A DNA stretch of 64,000 nucleotides from Actinotalea alkalitolerans. GTDB lineage: Bacteria; Actinomycetota; Actinomycetes; Actinomycetales; Cellulomonadaceae. Of this stretch, positions 62,857 to 64,000 are shown piece after piece. Under the pieces are notes generated by a model. The model made no database searches. It was not told the DNA's origin and saw nothing but the letters and a program-made list of their open reading frames with translations. The stretch is taken from contig NZ_JAMBPP010000001.1 in NCBI RefSeq assembly GCF_023369855.1, positions 186,001-250,000 of the forward strand. Direction: 5' to 3'. Within the stretch, counting starts at the first letter, position 1. The number at the start of each line of letters is the position of its first letter. Made by a program: the position numbers and the translations under genes.

Positions 62857-62882
62857 CCCGCCACCGCCCCCTCCGCCCAGAA

Positions 62883-62938
62883 CGCACATCTGCACCGAGG
62901 ACGCACCGGCCATCGTGCGACGTCGCTGCAGATGTGCG
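62883..62938. repeat. 56-bp palindromic repeat, copy B
   Basis: Perfect 12-base arms CGCACATCTGCA (62883-62894) and TGCAGATGTGCG (62927-62938) with an inner CGCAC/GTGCG pair. Same length and orientation as copy A, 715 bases away. Confidence 0.8.
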
Positions 62939-63027
62939 ACCTCGCGCGGGCCGACGGCGGACCTCAGGGTGATCTCAGGGTGGTAACCCATGGCGCCGGG
63001 CACCTCGGAGCCACCAGGATCGTCCTC

Positions 63028-63984
63028 ATGGTCACCAGCCAGACGGACAGCGCAGCGGTGCCGTCCGTCCAGGTCGAGGGGCTGACGCGCACCTTCGGAC
63101 CGGTCACCGCGCTCGCCGACCTCACCGTCGCGATGCCGCAGGGCGTCGTCGGGCTGGTCGGGGCCAACGGCGCCGGCAAGTCGACCCTGATCAAGATCCT
63201 GCTGGGCCTGCTGCCCGCCACCTCGGGACGCGCCGAGGTGCTCGGCCTGGACTGCGCGACCGACGGCCTGGAGATCCGCGGCCTCGTGGGCTACATGCCC
63301 GAGAGCGACTGCCTGCCGCCCGACGTCTCGGCCACCGAGCTCATCGTGCACCTGGCGCGCATGTCCGGGCTGCCGACGGCGGTCGCCCGCGAGCGCACCG
63401 CCGACACGCTGCGCCACGTCGGCCTGTACGAGGAGCGCTACCGGCCCATCGGCGGCTACTCCACCGGCATGAAGCAGCGGGTCAAGCTCGCCCAGGCGCT
63501 CGTGCACGACCCCCGGCTGGTGCTGCTCGACGAACCGACCAACGGTCTGGACCCGGCCGGACGCGACGAGATGCTCGCCCTGATCCAGCGGATCAGCACC
63601 GAGTTCTCGATCGCCGTGGTGGTGACCTCCCACCTCCTCGGCGAGCTCGAGCGCATCGCCGACCACGTCGTGGTCATCGAGAGCGGCGTGCTGCAGCGGT
63701 CGACCTCGACGGCGGACGCCACCGGGTACAGCGGCGTGCTGCTGGTCGAGGTCACCGACCGCGGGCCCGAGCTCGCCGCGCTGCTGCGGGCCGCCGGGGC
63801 GCAGGTGGTGGCGAGCGGCTCGGCGGACTCCTTCACCGTCGAGCTCGCCGACGAGAGCGTGCTCGACACGCTCCAGGCCGGCGCCGCCGACCTCGAGGTC
63901 GGGCTGGTGCGCATGCAGCGCCGCCGGCACCACCTCACCGAGATCTTCAGCGACCGGACGGAGGGCGAGCGTGCCCGCCACTGA
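63028..63984 (+). CDS. ABC exporter ATP-binding protein
   Basis: The product is 318 residues. Walker A GANGAGKST (about residue 45), signature YSTGMKQRVKLAQAL (about 143), Walker B LVLLDEPTNGLDP (about 164), switch His in VVTSHLLGELE. The C-terminal domain of about 85 residues ends in RRRHHLTEIF. ATG 63028 lies after a duplicated CTCAGGGTG motif (about 62963-62986). It overlaps the next gene by 14 bases. Confidence 0.92.
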   Translation: MVTSQTDSAAVPSVQVEGLTRTFGPVTALADLTVAMPQGVVGLVGANGAGKSTLIKILLGLLPATSGRAEVLGLDCATDGLEIRGLVGYMPESDCLPPDVSATELIVHLARMSGLPTAVARERTADTLRHVGLYEERYRPIGGYSTGMKQRVKLAQALVHDPRLVLLDEPTNGLDPAGRDEMLALIQRISTEFSIAVVVTSHLLGELERIADHVVVIESGVLQRSTSTADATGYSGVLLVEVTDRGPELAALLRAAGAQVVASGSADSFTVELADESVLDTLQAGAADLEVGLVRMQRRRHHLTEIFSDRTEGERARH

Positions 63985-64000
63985 ACCCGTCGCCACGCCC
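63971..64000 (+). CDS. start of a probable ABC permease gene (3' end outside window)
   Basis: A GTG at 63971 in the +2-shifted frame opens VPATEPVATP and runs out of the window. GGAGGG lies 5 bases before it. The overlap with the ATPase stop and the pattern of all other ABC pairs here suggest the permease gene. Only ten codons are visible. Confidence 0.5.
   Translation, partial: MPATEPVATP

Overview
The window is high-GC DNA of an actinobacterium. Dense operons with 4-bp ATGA/GTGA overlaps, many GTG starts, an SSI-type protease inhibitor, LAL and MerR regulators, and secreted GH81 and GH5 glucanases suggest a Cellulomonas-like member of the Micrococcales. The genus is inferred, not proven. 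No phage, IS transposase or CRISPR array was seen.

Layout. (1) 1-7.43 kb looks like the right end of an integrative conjugative or mobilizable element. It holds a MobF relaxase-helicase, a YefM/RelE-type toxin-antitoxin pair and a Fic AMP-transferase behind a long palindromic operator, and it ends at a 3' fragment of tRNA-Pro(CGG) with its terminator. (2) 7.8-14.3 kb is chromosomal: a GerMN lipoprotein, a NERD-like membrane protein, a Nudix hydrolase and a YtrA-type GntR/ABC operon with a 14-bp-arm operator. (3) 14.3-28 kb holds the housekeeping genes asd, lysC, DUF5063, recR and dnaX. Between lysC and DUF5063 lie an SSI lipoprotein, an ABC exporter and convergent GH81 and GH5 glucanase genes; the GH81 gene has three LacI-type operators. 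(4) 28-38 kb has a MerR/GyrI pair, a LysE exporter divergent from an Lrp regulator, metQNI behind a Met/Cys-rich leader peptide, an FAD-linked oxidase, a LolCDE-like ABC pair and the SRP RNA gene. (5) 38-41.6 kb has an ArsR regulator with a probably leaderless promoter, a VOC protein and an 879-residue polytopic protein with a C-terminal hydrolase region. (6) 41.6-49.4 kb lies between two identical tRNA-Ser(GGA) genes that share flanks and terminators. It carries SRPBCC, DUF5996, flavodoxin, a 45-residue coupled ORF, a LAL-type LuxR regulator, peptidase E and CutC. A truncated DUF4143 ATPase follows the second tRNA. (7) 50.8-64 kb has an MFS transporter, a HAD dehalogenase, a secreted PKD-containing metallophosphoesterase between two short direct repeats, a three-gene ABC exporter, CorA, an ABC exporter with fused permeases, a decayed glycosyltransferase between two copies of a 56-bp palindromic repeat, and the start of one more ABC exporter.

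How the genes work together. GH81 (beta-1,3-glucan) and GH5 (beta-1,4-glucan) are exported glucanases and probably share nutritional logic. lysC and asd make aspartate semialdehyde for lysine, threonine and methionine. metQNI imports methionine, and the Lrp/LysE pair probably exports amino acids. Eight separate ABC systems are present, mostly exporters with unknown substrates.

The strongest leads are a palindromic repeat inserted in frame in the LysE exporter with a second copy 1 kb away, a Met/Cys-rich leader peptide in front of metQNI, and the tRNA-linked island boundaries.
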